Source: Erwinia sp. OLFS4 (GTDB lineage: Bacteria; Pseudomonadota; Gammaproteobacteria; Enterobacterales; Enterobacteriaceae). From it: a stretch of DNA of 61,276 nucleotides. Made by a program: the position numbers and the translations under genes. Below, one piece after another: positions 1 to 12,080 of this stretch. Numbering within the stretch: position 1 is the first letter of the stretch; every line of letters starts with the position of its first letter. The stretch lies in the NCBI RefSeq assembly GCF_002752165.1, contig NZ_MOMB01000055.1, positions 1 to 61,276 of the forward strand, written 5' to 3'. Under the pieces are notes generated by a model. The model searched no databases and had not been told where the DNA came from. It saw only the letters and a list, made by a program, of their open reading frames with translations.

Positions 1-131
1 TAAGCGTAAGTGAGTTGAAACACGCGGTGGCAGTCACGGCAGCGAAATCTGTCATAGCCTTTAGGGTTCTGACCATGGCGGTAAACCTGAACAGACTGAC
101 AACGGGGACAATGAACGTTAACGCTGGCCAT
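1..131 (-). CDS. insA: IS1-family InsA protein, N-terminal 43 residues (partial)
   Basis: InsA is the zinc-finger DNA-binding protein of IS1. It binds the element ends and represses transposase (InsAB') expression. The visible N-terminus starts MASVNVHCPRCQ and carries the paired cysteines of the zinc finger (CPRC near residues 8-11 and CRDC near 32-35), followed by HRVFQLTYA, as in other IS1-type InsA proteins. The reading frame is open to the window edge. Translation starts at the ATG whose first base is 131, 57 bases inside the element end, which is the normal IS1 arrangement. The insB part and the programmed frameshift site are outside the window. Confidence 0.88.
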   Translation of the reverse strand, partial: MASVNVHCPRCQSVQVYRHGQNPKGYDRFRCRDCHRVFQLTYA

Positions 132-188
132 AAGAGAACCTCAAAAGCCCGCATTATACATCAGATTCAACCAATTAGAGGCATCACC
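1..188 (-). mobile_element. IS1-family insertion sequence, left-end part only
   Basis: The reverse complement begins at 188 with GGTGATGCCTCTAATTGG, which resembles the left inverted repeat of IS1 (GGTGATGC...). It then has the usual short leader and an insA start codon at 131. The element continues past the window edge, so insB, the right repeat and the target duplication are not visible. It lies against the 5' side of a BglG-type antiterminator remnant that starts at 189, so it has most likely interrupted that gene. The family assignment is firm from both the end and InsA; the exact IS name is not. Confidence 0.9.
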
Positions 189-914
189 AAAAAAGTCAGC
201 TGTGTGCTGCTGGTACCGCAGTATCATAATCACACCAATAGCCTGATGGCGCAGCTGAATGAGATGTTTGGTCAGCAGCTGAGTATCCGCGCTATTGTCA
301 CCTCATGGCAGGAATTTACCTCACTACCGCAGCCCGATTTTCTGATATCGACGCTGCAAATTCCCAAAAGCATGGTGGAGTGGGTGTTAATCAATCCGTT
401 TCTCACCGACCGCGATGTGTCCGCCTTGCAGTACAAAATTGAGCGGGTAAAGCAAAAGAAAAAGCGCGTCCGTTTACAGGAAAACCTGCAAAAAATCTCT
501 GATGAGACGCTGTTCTTTCATAACCCTGCGTTCAGCAATGAAAACGAAGCCATCGAGTTTATGGCCCAGGCACTTAATCGTCAGGGCTACGTTGACGACC
601 ATTTCATTCAGGACGTCTTTCAGCGTGAACACAGCTACCCGACCACCTTTGGCAGTATTGCAGTGCCCCATTCAATGAAAATGGATGCGATCAAAACCGG
701 ACTCTGTGTGGCGATCAGTGAAAAGCCATTTCCCTGGGGAGACAATATGGTCAATATGGCGCTGATATTTTCGATTAATAAAGCCGAAAGAGCCATTTTT
801 TACGACATTTTTGACAATATTATCGTGTTGTTACTGGAGCCGGCTAATCTTAAGAAAGCGCTTGAATGTCGTTCATGGAAAGAACTGATTGTCACTATTA
901 CCAGTAGCTTTTAG
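189..914 (+). pseudogene. BglG-family PTS-regulated antiterminator, 3' remnant (EIIB-like and EIIA domains)
   Basis: About 241 codons are left of a larger regulator of the LicR/BglG type, which normally has RNA-binding or HTH, PRD, EIIB-like and EIIA domains. The first ~70 residues (KKVSCVLLVPQ...) look like a degenerate EIIB-like fold without a clear phosphorylatable cysteine. The C-terminal ~150 residues look like a fructose/mannitol-type EIIA domain, with the phosphorylation-site histidine in GSIAVPHS. The N-terminal nucleic-acid-binding and PRD domains are missing because the IS1 end lies immediately upstream. The open frame continues leftward through the IS DNA, but that part is antisense to insA and is not genuine coding sequence. 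The gene is very likely inactive. Whether the 5' half survives left of the window cannot be seen, and the sugar system it served is unknown. Confidence 0.75.
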
Positions 915-1004
915 CCCCGCAACTGCGCAGGCGTGCTGCCGGTGACGTTAAGCGGCTATTTGTGTTACCGTTTTGCTGATGACAATTTTCATGAGGAAGG
1001 GGCT

Positions 1005-1802
1005 ATGTCAGCGCTGGAAAGACTGCTTAACATAATGAAAACGCTGCGCGACCCACAACATGGCTGTCCATGGGATCGTCAGCAGACCTTTACGTCCATT
1101 GCGCCTTATACCCTCGAAGAGACTTACGAAGTGCTGGATGCGATTGCGCGTTCAGACTATGACGCGCTCTGTGATGAGCTGGGCGATCTGCTGTATCAGG
1201 TCGTGTTTTATGCCCGGATGGCAGAAGAAGAAGGGCGTTTTAACTTTGACGATATCTGCCAGCGCATCAGTAACAAACTGGAACGCCGTCATCCGCATAT
1301 TTTTGCGGAGAGCCACGCCGCAAATGCCAGTCAGGTTATGCACAACTGGGAGCAGATCAAAGCCAGTGAACGGGCAGAAAAAGCTCAGCATTCAGCGCTG
1401 GATGATATCCCGCAGGCATTGCCGGCTCTGATGCGTGCGCAGAAAATTCAGCAGCGTTGCAGTCACGTCGGCTTTGACTGGAAAACGCTGGGGCCGGTAC
1501 TGGACAAAGTGTATGAAGAGATTGACGAAGTGATGTTTGAAGCGAAACAGGCGCTGGTTGATCGTCAGAAACTGGAAGAAGAGATGGGGGATATGCTGTT
1601 TGCCAGCGTTAATCTTTCCCGTCATCTGGGAATCAAAGCTGAGGTGGCGCTGCAAAACGCCAGCAAAAAGTTTGAAGCGCGCTTTCGTCAGGTGGAAACC
1701 CTGATTGCGGCCGAGGGAAAAACCCTGCCTGATGCCAGCCTTGAAGAGATGGAAGCCGCCTGGCAACAGGTGAAAAAGGCAGAAAAACGTGCACAAAGCT
1801 GA
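1005..1802 (+). CDS. mazG: Nucleoside triphosphate pyrophosphohydrolase MazG
   Basis: MazG hydrolyses (d)NTPs to the monophosphate and pyrophosphate in the cytosol. It is linked to house-cleaning of nucleotides and, in E. coli, to lowering ppGpp. The 265-residue product has two tandem MazG all-alpha domains (about residues 10-110 and 140-240) with acidic metal-binding helices (LEETYEVLDAI...ELGDLLYQVVF and EEIDEVMFEA...EEEMGDMLFASV). E. coli MazG is 263 residues. I chose the ATG at 1005 because GAGGAAGG lies just upstream and the protein then begins MSALERLLNIM, as in the family; an earlier in-frame start at 933 lacks this support. In E. coli relA precedes mazG. Here relA is replaced by the broken antiterminator gene. 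Confidence 0.96.
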   Translation: MSALERLLNIMKTLRDPQHGCPWDRQQTFTSIAPYTLEETYEVLDAIARSDYDALCDELGDLLYQVVFYARMAEEEGRFNFDDICQRISNKLERRHPHIFAESHAANASQVMHNWEQIKASERAEKAQHSALDDIPQALPALMRAQKIQQRCSHVGFDWKTLGPVLDKVYEEIDEVMFEAKQALVDRQKLEEEMGDMLFASVNLSRHLGIKAEVALQNASKKFEARFRQVETLIAAEGKTLPDASLEEMEAAWQQVKKAEKRAQS

Positions 1803-1907
1803 TACGATTCAGCTTGAGATCTGACGCAAATCAATTCTTCCGGCGCCCGCTTGTTCTACGCTTAAGGGAACAAACTGGCATCAGGCGCTGTGGCAGAGAA
1901 GGATGCA

Positions 1908-1936
1908 TTGTGACGGTTGGCGGATTCGGGTATACT
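1908..1936 (+). promoter_or_regulatory. Probable sigma-70 promoter of pyrG
   Basis: TTGTGA (1908-1913) and TATACT (1931-1936) are separated by 17 bases in the 188-base gap between mazG and pyrG. The -10 is 54 bases from the pyrG start. The assignment rests on match and spacing only. Confidence 0.55.
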
Positions 1937-1975
1937 GTTTTCCCGTCCTGGTTATTCCACCGTCTTTAAACCTAA

Positions 1976-3628
<1,653 letters not shown>

Positions 3629-3640
3629 GTCAGATTTCAT

Positions 3641-3671
3641 CAACGCGCGAATTTTCGCGCGTTGTTTGTCT
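3641..3671 (+). terminator. Hairpin terminator after pyrG
   Basis: CAACGCGCGA (3641-3650) pairs perfectly with TCGCGCGTTG (3655-3664) across a 4-base loop and is followed by TTTGTCTT. It lies 13 bases after the pyrG stop. Confidence 0.75.
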
Positions 3672-3690
3672 TAAAGCTGGTTTCCCGTGA

Positions 3691-5049
<1,359 letters not shown>

Positions 5050-5056
5050 GCCTGGT

Positions 5057-5084
5057 TGCGCCGCGCGGTATAACGCGCGGCGCA
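5057..5084 (+). other. Strong GC hairpin after eno
   Basis: TGCGCCGCGCG (5057-5067) pairs with CGCGCGGCGCA (5074-5084), an 11-base-pair perfect stem with a 6-base loop starting 7 bases after the eno stop. No T-run follows. It may protect the eno 3' end or contribute to termination with the hairpin at 5126. Confidence 0.6.
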
Positions 5085-5125
5085 GCGTTACGCGTGAACC
5101 CTTCGGGTTGCGCCTGAAAAAATAG

Positions 5126-5160
5126 AATCCGTAACGCAGTATTGGGTTACGGATTTTTTT
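5126..5160 (+). terminator. Rho-independent terminator downstream of eno
   Basis: AATCCGTAAC (5126-5135) pairs with GTTACGGATT (5146-5155), and a T-run continues to 5160. It separates eno from queE. Confidence 0.85.
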
Positions 5161-5251
5161 GCCGTGCTCAAATGAAATCATTTCGTTGTGGTTCCGGCTT
5201 TGTGACATATCTGACATAATTTGCCCCCTGAATAATTTGCCTGAGAGCAGC

Positions 5252-5923
5252 ATGTACTACCCGATAAATGAAATGTTCCAGACGTTGCAAGGTGAAGGTT
5301 ATTACACTGGGGTACCCGCCATTTTTATTCGCCTGCAGGGTTGTCCGGTCGGCTGCAGCTGGTGTGATACTAAACACACCTGGGATAAGCTGGCTGAGCG
5401 GGAAACTTCACTGCAGCAGATTATTACTAAAACCGCAGAGAGTGATGCCTGGGGCAACGCCGATGAAAGCACCTTGTTACAGGTGATTGCTGACAAAGGC
5501 TGGACCGCACGTCATGTGGTGATCACCGGTGGCGAACCCTGCATTCATGATTTACGCGCGCTGACTCAGGCACTTGAGCAGGCTGGATTTAGCTGCCAGA
5601 TTGAAACCAGCGGCACCCATGAGGTGAAGTGCAGCGCCCGGTGCTGGGTAACCGTTTCGCCGAAAGTGAATATGCGTGGGGGCTATGATGTCATCAGCCA
5701 GGCACTGATCCGGGCCGACGAGATTAAACATCCGGTTGCCCGTCAGCGAGATATTGCTGCCCTTGATCTGCTGTTATTAACGCTGAAGGATGATAAAGCG
5801 CGGGTGGTGGCGTTACAGCCTGTCAGTCAGAAAGCGGACGCCACGGCTCTGTGTATCTCCACCTGTATTGCCCGTAACTGGCGGCTATCGATGCAGACCC
5901 ATAAATATCTTAACATTGCCTGA
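5252..5923 (+). CDS. queE: 7-carboxy-7-deazaguanine synthase QueE
   Basis: QueE is a radical-SAM enzyme that turns the QueD product 6-carboxytetrahydropterin into 7-carboxy-7-deazaguanine in queuosine synthesis. The 223-residue product matches the E. coli length. The unusual cluster-binding motif C-x3-C-x2-C is seen as GCPVGCSWCDTKHTW (Cys31, 35, 38), followed by the SAM-binding ITGGEPCIHD. I chose the ATG at 5252 (MYYPINEMFQTLQGEGYYTG). The upstream in-frame extension to 5159 runs into the eno terminator and promoter region. queD lies 0.9 kb downstream on the other strand, so two steps of the same pathway are clustered here. No preQ1 riboswitch was recognised in the leader. Confidence 0.97.
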   Translation: MYYPINEMFQTLQGEGYYTGVPAIFIRLQGCPVGCSWCDTKHTWDKLAERETSLQQIITKTAESDAWGNADESTLLQVIADKGWTARHVVITGGEPCIHDLRALTQALEQAGFSCQIETSGTHEVKCSARCWVTVSPKVNMRGGYDVISQALIRADEIKHPVARQRDIAALDLLLLTLKDDKARVVALQPVSQKADATALCISTCIARNWRLSMQTHKYLNIA

Positions 5924-5966
5924 TTGCCGCAAACGCCGGGCTGGCCGGCGTCCGGGCAGATAAGTA

Positions 5967-6590
5967 TCACTGGCCGTTTGCGCCTGCGGTGGCGATTTTG
6001 GTTTTGTAGGCCTCAAAGGCTTGTTTGATTTCTGCTCTCGCTGCATCAGCCGGCTTATAGCCATTCAGCTCCACCTTTTTACGGCCATCTGGCAGCTGTT
6101 TATAGACGCGAAAGAAGGCTTCCAGTCGCTGCTGCTCAATGCCAGGAAGATCACTGACCTGGTGGATATCATCATAGGTTGAATCAATTTTGCTGGCCGG
6201 TACCGCGACAATTTTGTCATCCACTTCACCGCCATCGATCATCTTTAGCACTCCAATCGGCCGCAGCTTAATCAGTGTGCCCGGTGCCATTGGGGCGCGG
6301 GTATAAAAGATGACGTCAAGGGGATCGCCGTCGCCACCCAGTGATTGCGTTAGTGAGCCATAATTTGCCGGATAAGCCACCGGCATGGCCTGAAAGCGGT
6401 CCGCTACGATAAAGCCGGTTTTACTGTCGGTTTCGTATTTAATCATCCCGCCGGCCGGAATTTCAGTAACGGCGTAAAATTCGTCGGGTACGTTGTCCGG
6501 CTGGGGAAAGTCGAGAATATTGAGCATGGTAGCCTGGCATGCGGCGCTGGTAAACAGAACGACTAACGCGATTTTTTTCAGCATATTCAT
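5967..6590 (-). CDS. Family I inorganic pyrophosphatase with signal peptide
   Basis: This protein would hydrolyse pyrophosphate to two phosphates. The 207-residue product carries the family I signature DGDPLDV (residues 87-93) and the upstream VAYPANYGSL element. Unlike cytosolic Ppa (176 residues in E. coli) it begins with a cationic hydrophobic signal sequence (MNMLKKIALVVLFTSAACQA), so it is probably secreted to the periplasm. A lipobox is not convincing because the residue at -3 to Cys18 is Ser. I chose the ATG at 6590; an upstream in-frame GTG at 6602 would add only four residues. It follows queD and a small ORF on the same strand. Its physiological role is not known to me; it could be a paralogue of housekeeping ppa. 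Confidence 0.88.
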   Translation of the reverse strand: MNMLKKIALVVLFTSAACQATMLNILDFPQPDNVPDEFYAVTEIPAGGMIKYETDSKTGFIVADRFQAMPVAYPANYGSLTQSLGGDGDPLDVIFYTRAPMAPGTLIKLRPIGVLKMIDGGEVDDKIVAVPASKIDSTYDDIHQVSDLPGIEQQRLEAFFRVYKQLPDGRKKVELNGYKPADAARAEIKQAFEAYKTKIATAGANGQ

Positions 6591-6631
6591 TATGATTCTC
6601 ACGATCTTTAATGAAGGAGCCGTCAGGGTAG

Positions 6632-6793
6632 TCAGGTTTTATTACCGTCAAATGACAGGTCAGCCACGGGCTGGCCGGACAGCGCCGGTGGGGCCGTGGC
6701 AAAAAAGGTCAGCAGGGCGGGAAAGTCCTGGCGACAATGCTGTTGCTGGCAGAGCAGCATCACCGGTTGTCCGTCAGCGACCGACTTACTCAC
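6632..6793 (-). CDS. Possible small protein (53 aa), coupled to queD
   Basis: A GTG start (6791-6793) overlaps the end of queD: the queD TAA (6786-6788) lies inside its second and third codons, a stop/start overlap typical of translational coupling. The frame runs 53 codons to TGA at 6632, 41 bases before the pyrophosphatase start, filling the gap between the two genes on the same strand. The product has a C-x4-C pair (CQQQHC, residues 15-20) followed by [15 protein letters not shown] do not recognise a family. There is no strong ribosome site, so it could also be untranslated spacer. Confidence 0.35.
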   Translation of the reverse strand: MSKSVADGQPVMLLCQQQHCRQDFPALLTFFATAPPALSGQPVADLSFDGNKT

Positions 6794-7148
6794 CGCGCCA
6801 GACGCAGCCGGCGGTACAGGTTTCTTTGACCATCACGGCGCTTAGCTGTGGCAATCCGGGCTTTACCTGTTGCCAAATCCACTGTGCCAGTACTTCGCTG
6901 GTGGGGTTTTCCAGTCCAGGAATGTCGTTAAGATAAAAGTGATCAAGCTGATCATAGATTGGCTTAAAGGCGGTTTTCAGTTCGGCGTAATCCATCAGCC
7001 AGCCGGTGTAAGGGTCGACTTCGCCAGTGACTTCAAGTCTGACCATAAAAGAGTGTCCGTGCAGGCGACCGCACTTGTGGCCTTCCGGCACGTGGGGCAG
7101 ACGATGTGCCGCCTCAAACTGAAAGTCTTTGAATAGGGTAATGCTCAT
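6786..7148 (-). CDS. queD: 6-carboxy-5,6,7,8-tetrahydropterin synthase QueD
   Basis: QueD converts 7,8-dihydroneopterin triphosphate to 6-carboxytetrahydropterin, an early step of queuosine synthesis that feeds QueE. The 120-residue product belongs to the PTPS family. It shows the zinc-binding histidines in [10 protein letters not shown] and RLHGHSF, the catalytic cysteine in [10 protein letters not shown] (Cys26), and the conserved [12 protein letters not shown] and VKETCTAGC segments. E. coli QueD is 121 residues. The gene is divergent from cysJ across a 282-base AT-rich gap, as in E. coli, and a small coupled ORF and a secreted pyrophosphatase follow on the same strand. Confidence 0.97.
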   Translation of the reverse strand: MSITLFKDFQFEAAHRLPHVPEGHKCGRLHGHSFMVRLEVTGEVDPYTGWLMDYAELKTAFKPIYDQLDHFYLNDIPGLENPTSEVLAQWIWQQVKPGLPQLSAVMVKETCTAGCVWRGE

Positions 7149-7430
7149 AACCTTAAATCTCTGAAAACAAAAACGCCGGAGTCTACCTGATAATTATTTT
7201 TTTCGCAGCCAAATGCGCTGACTTTTTCGTCTCTGGTATGGACGAACTGTCGGCCGGAACGCTAGCTATTTGTATTTAAATGAATTAGTTAATCTGATTT
7301 AGCACTAACCCTTATCTGAAAAATTGTTTAGTTATTTTGGTTATTTATTATTTCCAACCTTTCTTTAGGGCTTATTATAGCTGCCGTTACCCTACTGTTT
7401 AATATACGTATAGATTATGGAAAACGCCGT
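7149..7430. promoter_or_regulatory. Divergent queD/cysJ control region
   Basis: The 282 bases between the divergent queD and cysJ genes are strongly AT-rich, especially 7260-7420. In E. coli the cysJIH promoter here is activated by CysB with acetylserine. CysB sites are too degenerate to place exactly, so CysB control is inferred from the family. No small gene was recognised. Confidence 0.5.
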
Positions 7431-9248
7431 ATGACGTCTCAATCCCCTTCGGACCCGATCCTACCGCTTAATCCTGAGCAAATGGCCAGGTTGCAGGCAG
7501 CTACCAGCGATCTCAGTGCCACTCAGCTGGCCTGGATATCTGGTTATTTCTGGGGACGGGTAAATCAGGCGCCGGGCACCAGTGTGACCGCCGTTGAGTC
7601 GTCGCTGTCTGTGACGGCGCAACGCCCGGTGATTACGCTGCTTTCTGCCTCGCAGACTGGCAATGCCCGTCGGCTGGCAGAACAACTGCGTGACGATTTA
7701 CAGGCCGCCAGTCTCGATGTCAATCTGGTGAATGCTGGTGACTATAAGTTCAAGCAGATTGCGCAGGAGAAGTGGCTGGTTATCGTCACTTCGACGCAGG
7801 GCGAAGGAGAACCACCGGAAGAGGCGGTGGCGTTGCATAAGTTTCTGATGTCAAAAAAAGCGCCGAAGCTGAATGACACCGCCTTTGCGGTGTTTGGCCT
7901 GGGTGATACGTCTTACCAGTTTTTTAGCAAAGCCGGTAAAGATTTTGACCAGCGTCTGGCAGAGCTGGGGGGACAGCGCCTGACTGAGCGCGTTGATGCC
8001 GACGTTGAGTATGCACAACAAGCCGCCGACTGGCGTAAGCAGATGGTTGACATTCTGCGTACGCGTTTGCCGCAAAACAGCCCGGTGACAGCGGCAGCCG
8101 CCGCCGTCGGGAGCGTTAATCAGCTGGACAGTACCCCCTATAGCAAAGAAGCCCCGCTGGTGGCCAGTCTGGCGGTCAATCAGAAAATTACCGGTCGTCA
8201 TTCAGATAAAGACGTTCGTCATATTGAGATTGATCTGGGTGATTCCGGTTTGCGTTATCAGCCGGGTGACGCGCTTGGGGTCTGGTATGAAAACGACCCG
8301 GCGTTGGTAGAAGAGTTACTGGCATTGCTGTGGCTCAAAGGCGACGAACCGGTTGAGCTGGCCGGCACGACGCTGAGTCTTCGTGACGCGCTGCAAAAGC
8401 ATTTTGAACTGACGGTCAACACGCCGCAGATAGTGGCGCAATACGCCACGCTTTCCCGCAATGCCGCACTGCTTGAACGGGTAGCAGACAAGGCCAGCCT
8501 GCAACAGTATGCCCAGCGTATGCCGATTGTTGACATGGTGCGTGAAGCGCCAACGGAACTCAATGCCGGGCAGCTGACCGCCTTGCTACGTCCGCTGACG
8601 CCCCGCCTGTACTCGATTGCATCTTCACAGGCAGAGTGTGAAAGTGAGGTACATATTACGGTAGGTGCGGTACGTTATGAAATTGCGGGGCGTGCCAGAG
8701 CCGGCGGCGCTTCCAGTTTCCTCGCTGACCGCGTTGCAGAAGAGGGTGAAGTGCGGATTTTCATTGAACACAATGACAATTTCCGTTTACCGGCGAATCC
8801 CGACACTCCGGTGATTATGATTGGGCCAGGAACCGGCATTGCGCCCTTTCGCGCATTTATGCAACAGCGTGATAATGAAGGTGCCAGCGGTAAAAACTGG
8901 CTGTTTTTTGGCAATCCGCACTTTACTGAGGATTTTCTTTATCAGGTCGAATGGCAGCGCTATGTGAAAGATGGCTTACTGACCCGCATCGATCTGGCCT
9001 GGTCACGCGATCAGGCGCATAAAGTCTATGTCCAGGATTTGATTCGTAAAAATGGTGCTGAACTCTGGCGCTGGATAGAACAGGGAGCGCACATTTATGT
9101 CTGTGGTGATGCTAACCGCATGGCGAAAGATGTGGAGCAGGCCCTGCTGGACGTCGTGGCCGCTGAAGGGAACATGGATAGCGACACGGCCGATGAGTTT
9201 TTAAGTGAGCTACGCATTGAACGCCGTTATCAGCGTGACGTGTATTGA
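7431..9248 (+). CDS. cysJ: Sulfite reductase (NADPH) flavoprotein alpha subunit
   Basis: CysJ passes electrons from NADPH through FAD and FMN to the CysI hemoprotein, which reduces sulfite to sulfide in the cytosol. The 605-residue product (E. coli 599) has an N-terminal flavodoxin domain (about 65-205) with [15 protein letters not shown] and [13 protein letters not shown] for FMN. The FAD-binding FNR-type domain contains RLYSIASS, and the NADPH domain contains [14 protein letters not shown] and [12 protein letters not shown]. It ends ERRYQRDVY, the typical family C-terminus. It is the first gene of cysJIH, with cysI starting 12 bases after its stop. Confidence 0.98.
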   Translation: MTSQSPSDPILPLNPEQMARLQAATSDLSATQLAWISGYFWGRVNQAPGTSVTAVESSLSVTAQRPVITLLSASQTGNARRLAEQLRDDLQAASLDVNLVNAGDYKFKQIAQEKWLVIVTSTQGEGEPPEEAVALHKFLMSKKAPKLNDTAFAVFGLGDTSYQFFSKAGKDFDQRLAELGGQRLTERVDADVEYAQQAADWRKQMVDILRTRLPQNSPVTAAAAAVGSVNQLDSTPYSKEAPLVASLAVNQKITGRHSDKDVRHIEIDLGDSGLRYQPGDALGVWYENDPALVEELLALLWLKGDEPVELAGTTLSLRDALQKHFELTVNTPQIVAQYATLSRNAALLERVADKASLQQYAQRMPIVDMVREAPTELNAGQLTALLRPLTPRLYSIASSQAECESEVHITVGAVRYEIAGRARAGGASSFLADRVAEEGEVRIFIEHNDNFRLPANPDTPVIMIGPGTGIAPFRAFMQQRDNEGASGKNWLFFGNPHFTEDFLYQVEWQRYVKDGLLTRIDLAWSRDQAHKVYVQDLIRKNGAELWRWIEQGAHIYVCGDANRMAKDVEQALLDVVAAEGNMDSDTADEFLSELRIERRYQRDVY

Positions 9249-9260
9249 GAGATGAATACG

Positions 9261-10973
9261 ATGAGTGAAAAACATCCAGGCCCTCTGGTGGTTGAAGGTA
9301 AACTGGTCGACGCCGAACGCCTGAAAAAAGAGAGCAACTATCTGCGCGGCACCATTTCCGACGATCTGAACGATGGTCTGACCGGGGGATTTAACGGCGA
9401 CAATTTCCTGCTGATTCGTTTTCACGGTATGTACCAGCAAGACGATCGCGATATTCGTGCTGAACGGGCTGAGCAGAAACTGGAGCCGCGTCATGCCATG
9501 ATGTTGCGCTGCCGGCTGCCTGGCGGGATCATCACCCCCGATCAGTGGCTGGCCATCGATAAGTTTGCCAGTGACAACACGCTGTATGGCAGTATTCGCC
9601 TCACTAACCGCCAGACCTTTCAGTTTCATGGCATTCTGAAAAAAAATGTTAAGCCGGCGCACCAGATGCTGCATGAAGTGGGTCTGGACGCCCTGGCAAC
9701 CGCCAATGATGTCAACCGTAATGTTCTGTGTACTTCGAATCCGGTTGAGTCTGCGCTTCATCAGGAAGCGTATGAGTGGGCGAAAAAACTTTCGGAACAT
9801 TTATTGCCCCGTACGCGCGCGTATGCCGAAATCTGGTGGGATCAGGAGAAAGTCGCCACCACCGATGAAGAACCGATTCTGGGTGAAACTTATTTGCCGC
9901 GTAAGTTTAAAACCACCGTGGTTGTCCCGCCGCATAACGATGTCGATTTACATGCAAATGATATGAATTTTATCGCCATTGCAGAAAATGGCCGGCTGGT
10001 GGGATTTAACCTGTTACTGGGGGGCGGTTTGTCGATTGATCATGGCAACAAAGCCACCTATGCACGCACTGCCAGTGAAATTGGTTATCTGCCGCTGGAG
10101 AAGACGCAGGATGTTGCGGCTGCGGTGGTGAGTACGCAGCGTGACTGGGGTAACCGCACCGATCGTAAAAATGCGAAAACCAAATACACCCTTGAAAGGG
10201 TCGGTGTTGAAACCTTCAAGGCCGAGGTGGAAAATCGGGCGGGTCTGACCTTTGAACCTATCCGCCCTTATGCGTTTACCAGCCGTGGCGATCGCTTTGG
10301 CTGGGTGAAAGGCATTGATAAAAAATGGCATCTGACGCTGTTTATTGAAAATGGCCGGCTGCTGGATTATCCCGACCGTCCGTTAAAATCCGGTATTGCC
10401 GAAATTGCCCGGGTTCATCAGGGGGATTTTCGTCTTACGGCCAATCAGAACCTGATTGTGGCCGGCGTGCCGGCGGCGGAGAAAGATAAAATTGAAGCAA
10501 TTGCGCGAAAACATGCCCTGCTGGACAGCGTAACGCCTCAGCGTGAAAATTCAATGGCCTGCGTGGCATTCCCCACCTGTCCACTGGCTATGGCCGAGGC
10601 GGAACGCTTTCTGCCCGCATTTGTCTCGCGGGTGGAAGCTCTGATGCACCGGCACAATCTGGCGGATGAGCACATTGTCTTGCGGGTGACCGGTTGTCCG
10701 AATGGTTGTGGTCGTGCGCTGCTGGCAGAAATTGGCCTGGTGGGTAAAGCCCCTGGCCGCTATAACCTGCACATTGGTGGCAACCGGATTGGCACCCGCA
10801 TCCCGCGGATGTATCGGGAAAATATCGACGCCGAAGAGATTCTGACGATTATTGATGAACTGGTGGGCCGCTGGGCAAAAGAGCGCCAGGATGAGGAAGG
10901 TTTTGGCGATTTTACTATTCGCGCCGGCATTATCAGGGCGGTGGAAGATCCGGCACGCGACTTCTGGGAATAA
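9261..10973 (+). CDS. cysI: Sulfite reductase (NADPH) hemoprotein beta subunit
   Basis: CysI carries out the six-electron reduction of sulfite to sulfide at a siroheme coupled to a 4Fe-4S cluster. The 570-residue product matches E. coli. The cluster/siroheme cysteines are visible as CVAFPTC and GCPNGC (C-x5-C ... C-x3-C) near residues 434-483. The substrate-binding arginines lie in [13 protein letters not shown] chose the ATG at 9261 ([15 protein letters not shown]), which matches the known start and has GAGAGA about 8 bases upstream; an ATG at 9252 would add three residues. cysH follows after 12 bases. Siroheme is supplied by cysG, encoded 1.1 kb downstream. Confidence 0.98.
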   Translation: MSEKHPGPLVVEGKLVDAERLKKESNYLRGTISDDLNDGLTGGFNGDNFLLIRFHGMYQQDDRDIRAERAEQKLEPRHAMMLRCRLPGGIITPDQWLAIDKFASDNTLYGSIRLTNRQTFQFHGILKKNVKPAHQMLHEVGLDALATANDVNRNVLCTSNPVESALHQEAYEWAKKLSEHLLPRTRAYAEIWWDQEKVATTDEEPILGETYLPRKFKTTVVVPPHNDVDLHANDMNFIAIAENGRLVGFNLLLGGGLSIDHGNKATYARTASEIGYLPLEKTQDVAAAVVSTQRDWGNRTDRKNAKTKYTLERVGVETFKAEVENRAGLTFEPIRPYAFTSRGDRFGWVKGIDKKWHLTLFIENGRLLDYPDRPLKSGIAEIARVHQGDFRLTANQNLIVAGVPAAEKDKIEAIARKHALLDSVTPQRENSMACVAFPTCPLAMAEAERFLPAFVSRVEALMHRHNLADEHIVLRVTGCPNGCGRALLAEIGLVGKAPGRYNLHIGGNRIGTRIPRMYRENIDAEEILTIIDELVGRWAKERQDEEGFGDFTIRAGIIRAVEDPARDFWE

Positions 10974-10985
10974 TGGAGGGTTGAG

Positions 10986-11717
10986 ATGTCTGTACTCGAT
11001 CTCGCACAGTTAAATGCATTACCAAAAGTTGAGCGCGTGATGGCGCTGGCGCAGATCAATAACGATCTGGAAAGTATGACAGCGGAAGCCCGTATCGCCT
11101 GGGCGCTGGCGCATTTGCCGGGGGCGTTTGTGCTTTCTTCCAGCTTTGGTATCCAGGCCGCCGTCAGCCTGCATCTGGTGACCCGACTGAAACCCGATAT
11201 TCCGGTGATACTTATCGATACCGGCTATCTGTTCGCCGAAACTTACCAGTTTATTGATGCCCTGACGGAAAAGCTCAATCTGAACCTGCAGATATTCCGG
11301 GCGCCGCAATCACCGGCCTGGCAGGAAGCCCGCTACGGTAAGCTGTGGGAACAGGGTGCTGAAGGCATAGAGCGCTACAACCAAATCAATAAGGTTGAAC
11401 CGATGAACCGGGCGCTGGAAACCTTACAGGTGAGTAGCTGGTTTGCCGGACTACGTCGTGACCAGTCCGACAGCCGGGCCAATTTGCCGGTTCTGGCGGT
11501 GAAACACGGCAGATTTAAGGTGTTACCGATCATCGACTGGGATAACCGGCAGGTGTATCAGTACCTTAAACAGCATGGTCTCAGTTATCACCCGCTGTGG
11601 GATCAGGGTTATGTTTCGGTGGGCGATACTCACACCACTCGCAAGCTTGAACCGGGGATGAGAGAAGAAGAGACGCGTTTTTTTGGTCTTAAGCGCGAAT
11701 GCGGACTACACGAATAG
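10986..11717 (+). CDS. cysH: Phosphoadenosine phosphosulfate reductase
   Basis: CysH reduces PAPS to sulfite with thioredoxin. The 243-residue product (E. coli 244) has the PP-loop-like nucleotide site in [10 protein letters not shown], the conserved [14 protein letters not shown] segment, and the catalytic cysteine in the C-terminal ECGLHE. It lacks the extra cysteine pairs of iron-sulfur APS reductases, so PAPS is the expected substrate, which agrees with cysC being present. A ribosome site (GGAGGGTTGAG) precedes the ATG at 10986. It is the last gene of cysJIH. Confidence 0.98.
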   Translation: MSVLDLAQLNALPKVERVMALAQINNDLESMTAEARIAWALAHLPGAFVLSSSFGIQAAVSLHLVTRLKPDIPVILIDTGYLFAETYQFIDALTEKLNLNLQIFRAPQSPAWQEARYGKLWEQGAEGIERYNQINKVEPMNRALETLQVSSWFAGLRRDQSDSRANLPVLAVKHGRFKVLPIIDWDNRQVYQYLKQHGLSYHPLWDQGYVSVGDTHTTRKLEPGMREEETRFFGLKRECGLHE

Positions 11718-12080
11718 CCTGACGCCGATGGGGATCGTTGCTATGCGCATCGGGAGGTGACGCCTGAGGAAGATGCGCGTTAGCTGTCGGTCCGGTTATC
11801 AGGGCGTTTGCCTCCCCGGCTTAACTGACGGCTGACAATGGCCACCATCGCGCCATCATCATTACGGGGAAGTGGCTGGAAAATCGGTGGTTAAAACGGA
11901 TAAGCCAGCGTCACCCTGGGTGATAAAGTCATTGTTTTTGCTTTGTAATGCAGAAATTGATCTGAACATAATTGCCGCGTTATTCCATCTGGTACCTTCT
12001 CATTCCTATTCGTAATTTCAAAAGCATAAAGCTTGTGACCTATAGTCGCATTAACTTTATGTGTTTCTGACGGGAACATT
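11718..12080. other. Intergenic region between cysH and cysG
   Basis: This 363-base stretch holds no gene I can support. The right half (about 11930-12075) is AT-rich and must contain the promoter of the cysG-cysDNC operon, probably CysB-activated; no clear -35/-10 pair stands out. There is no CRISPR array or cas gene here, although E. coli has its type I-E locus between cysH and cysD. A 37-codon open stretch on the minus strand (11780-11890) is discussed among the rejected items. Confidence 0.6.

Noticed and set aside
15..188. N-terminal part of a 299-residue open frame on the plus strand
   Set aside because: It is antisense to insA and the IS1 end; real coding similarity starts only at 189.
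5161..5251. preQ1 riboswitch before queE
   Set aside because: No compact pseudoknot-type aptamer was recognised; regulation remains unassigned.
11780..11890. 37-codon open stretch on the minus strand between cysH and cysG (contains RNDDGAMVAIVSRQLSRGG)
   Set aside because: It looks somewhat protein-like but has a stop just upstream, no good start or ribosome site, and no family I recognise. It could be a relic; not supportable.
11891..12079. 62-residue minus-strand frame ending RVTLAYPF, resembling an outer-membrane protein C-terminus
   Set aside because: The rest of the frame is not barrel-like and it covers the cysG promoter; the ending is probably chance.
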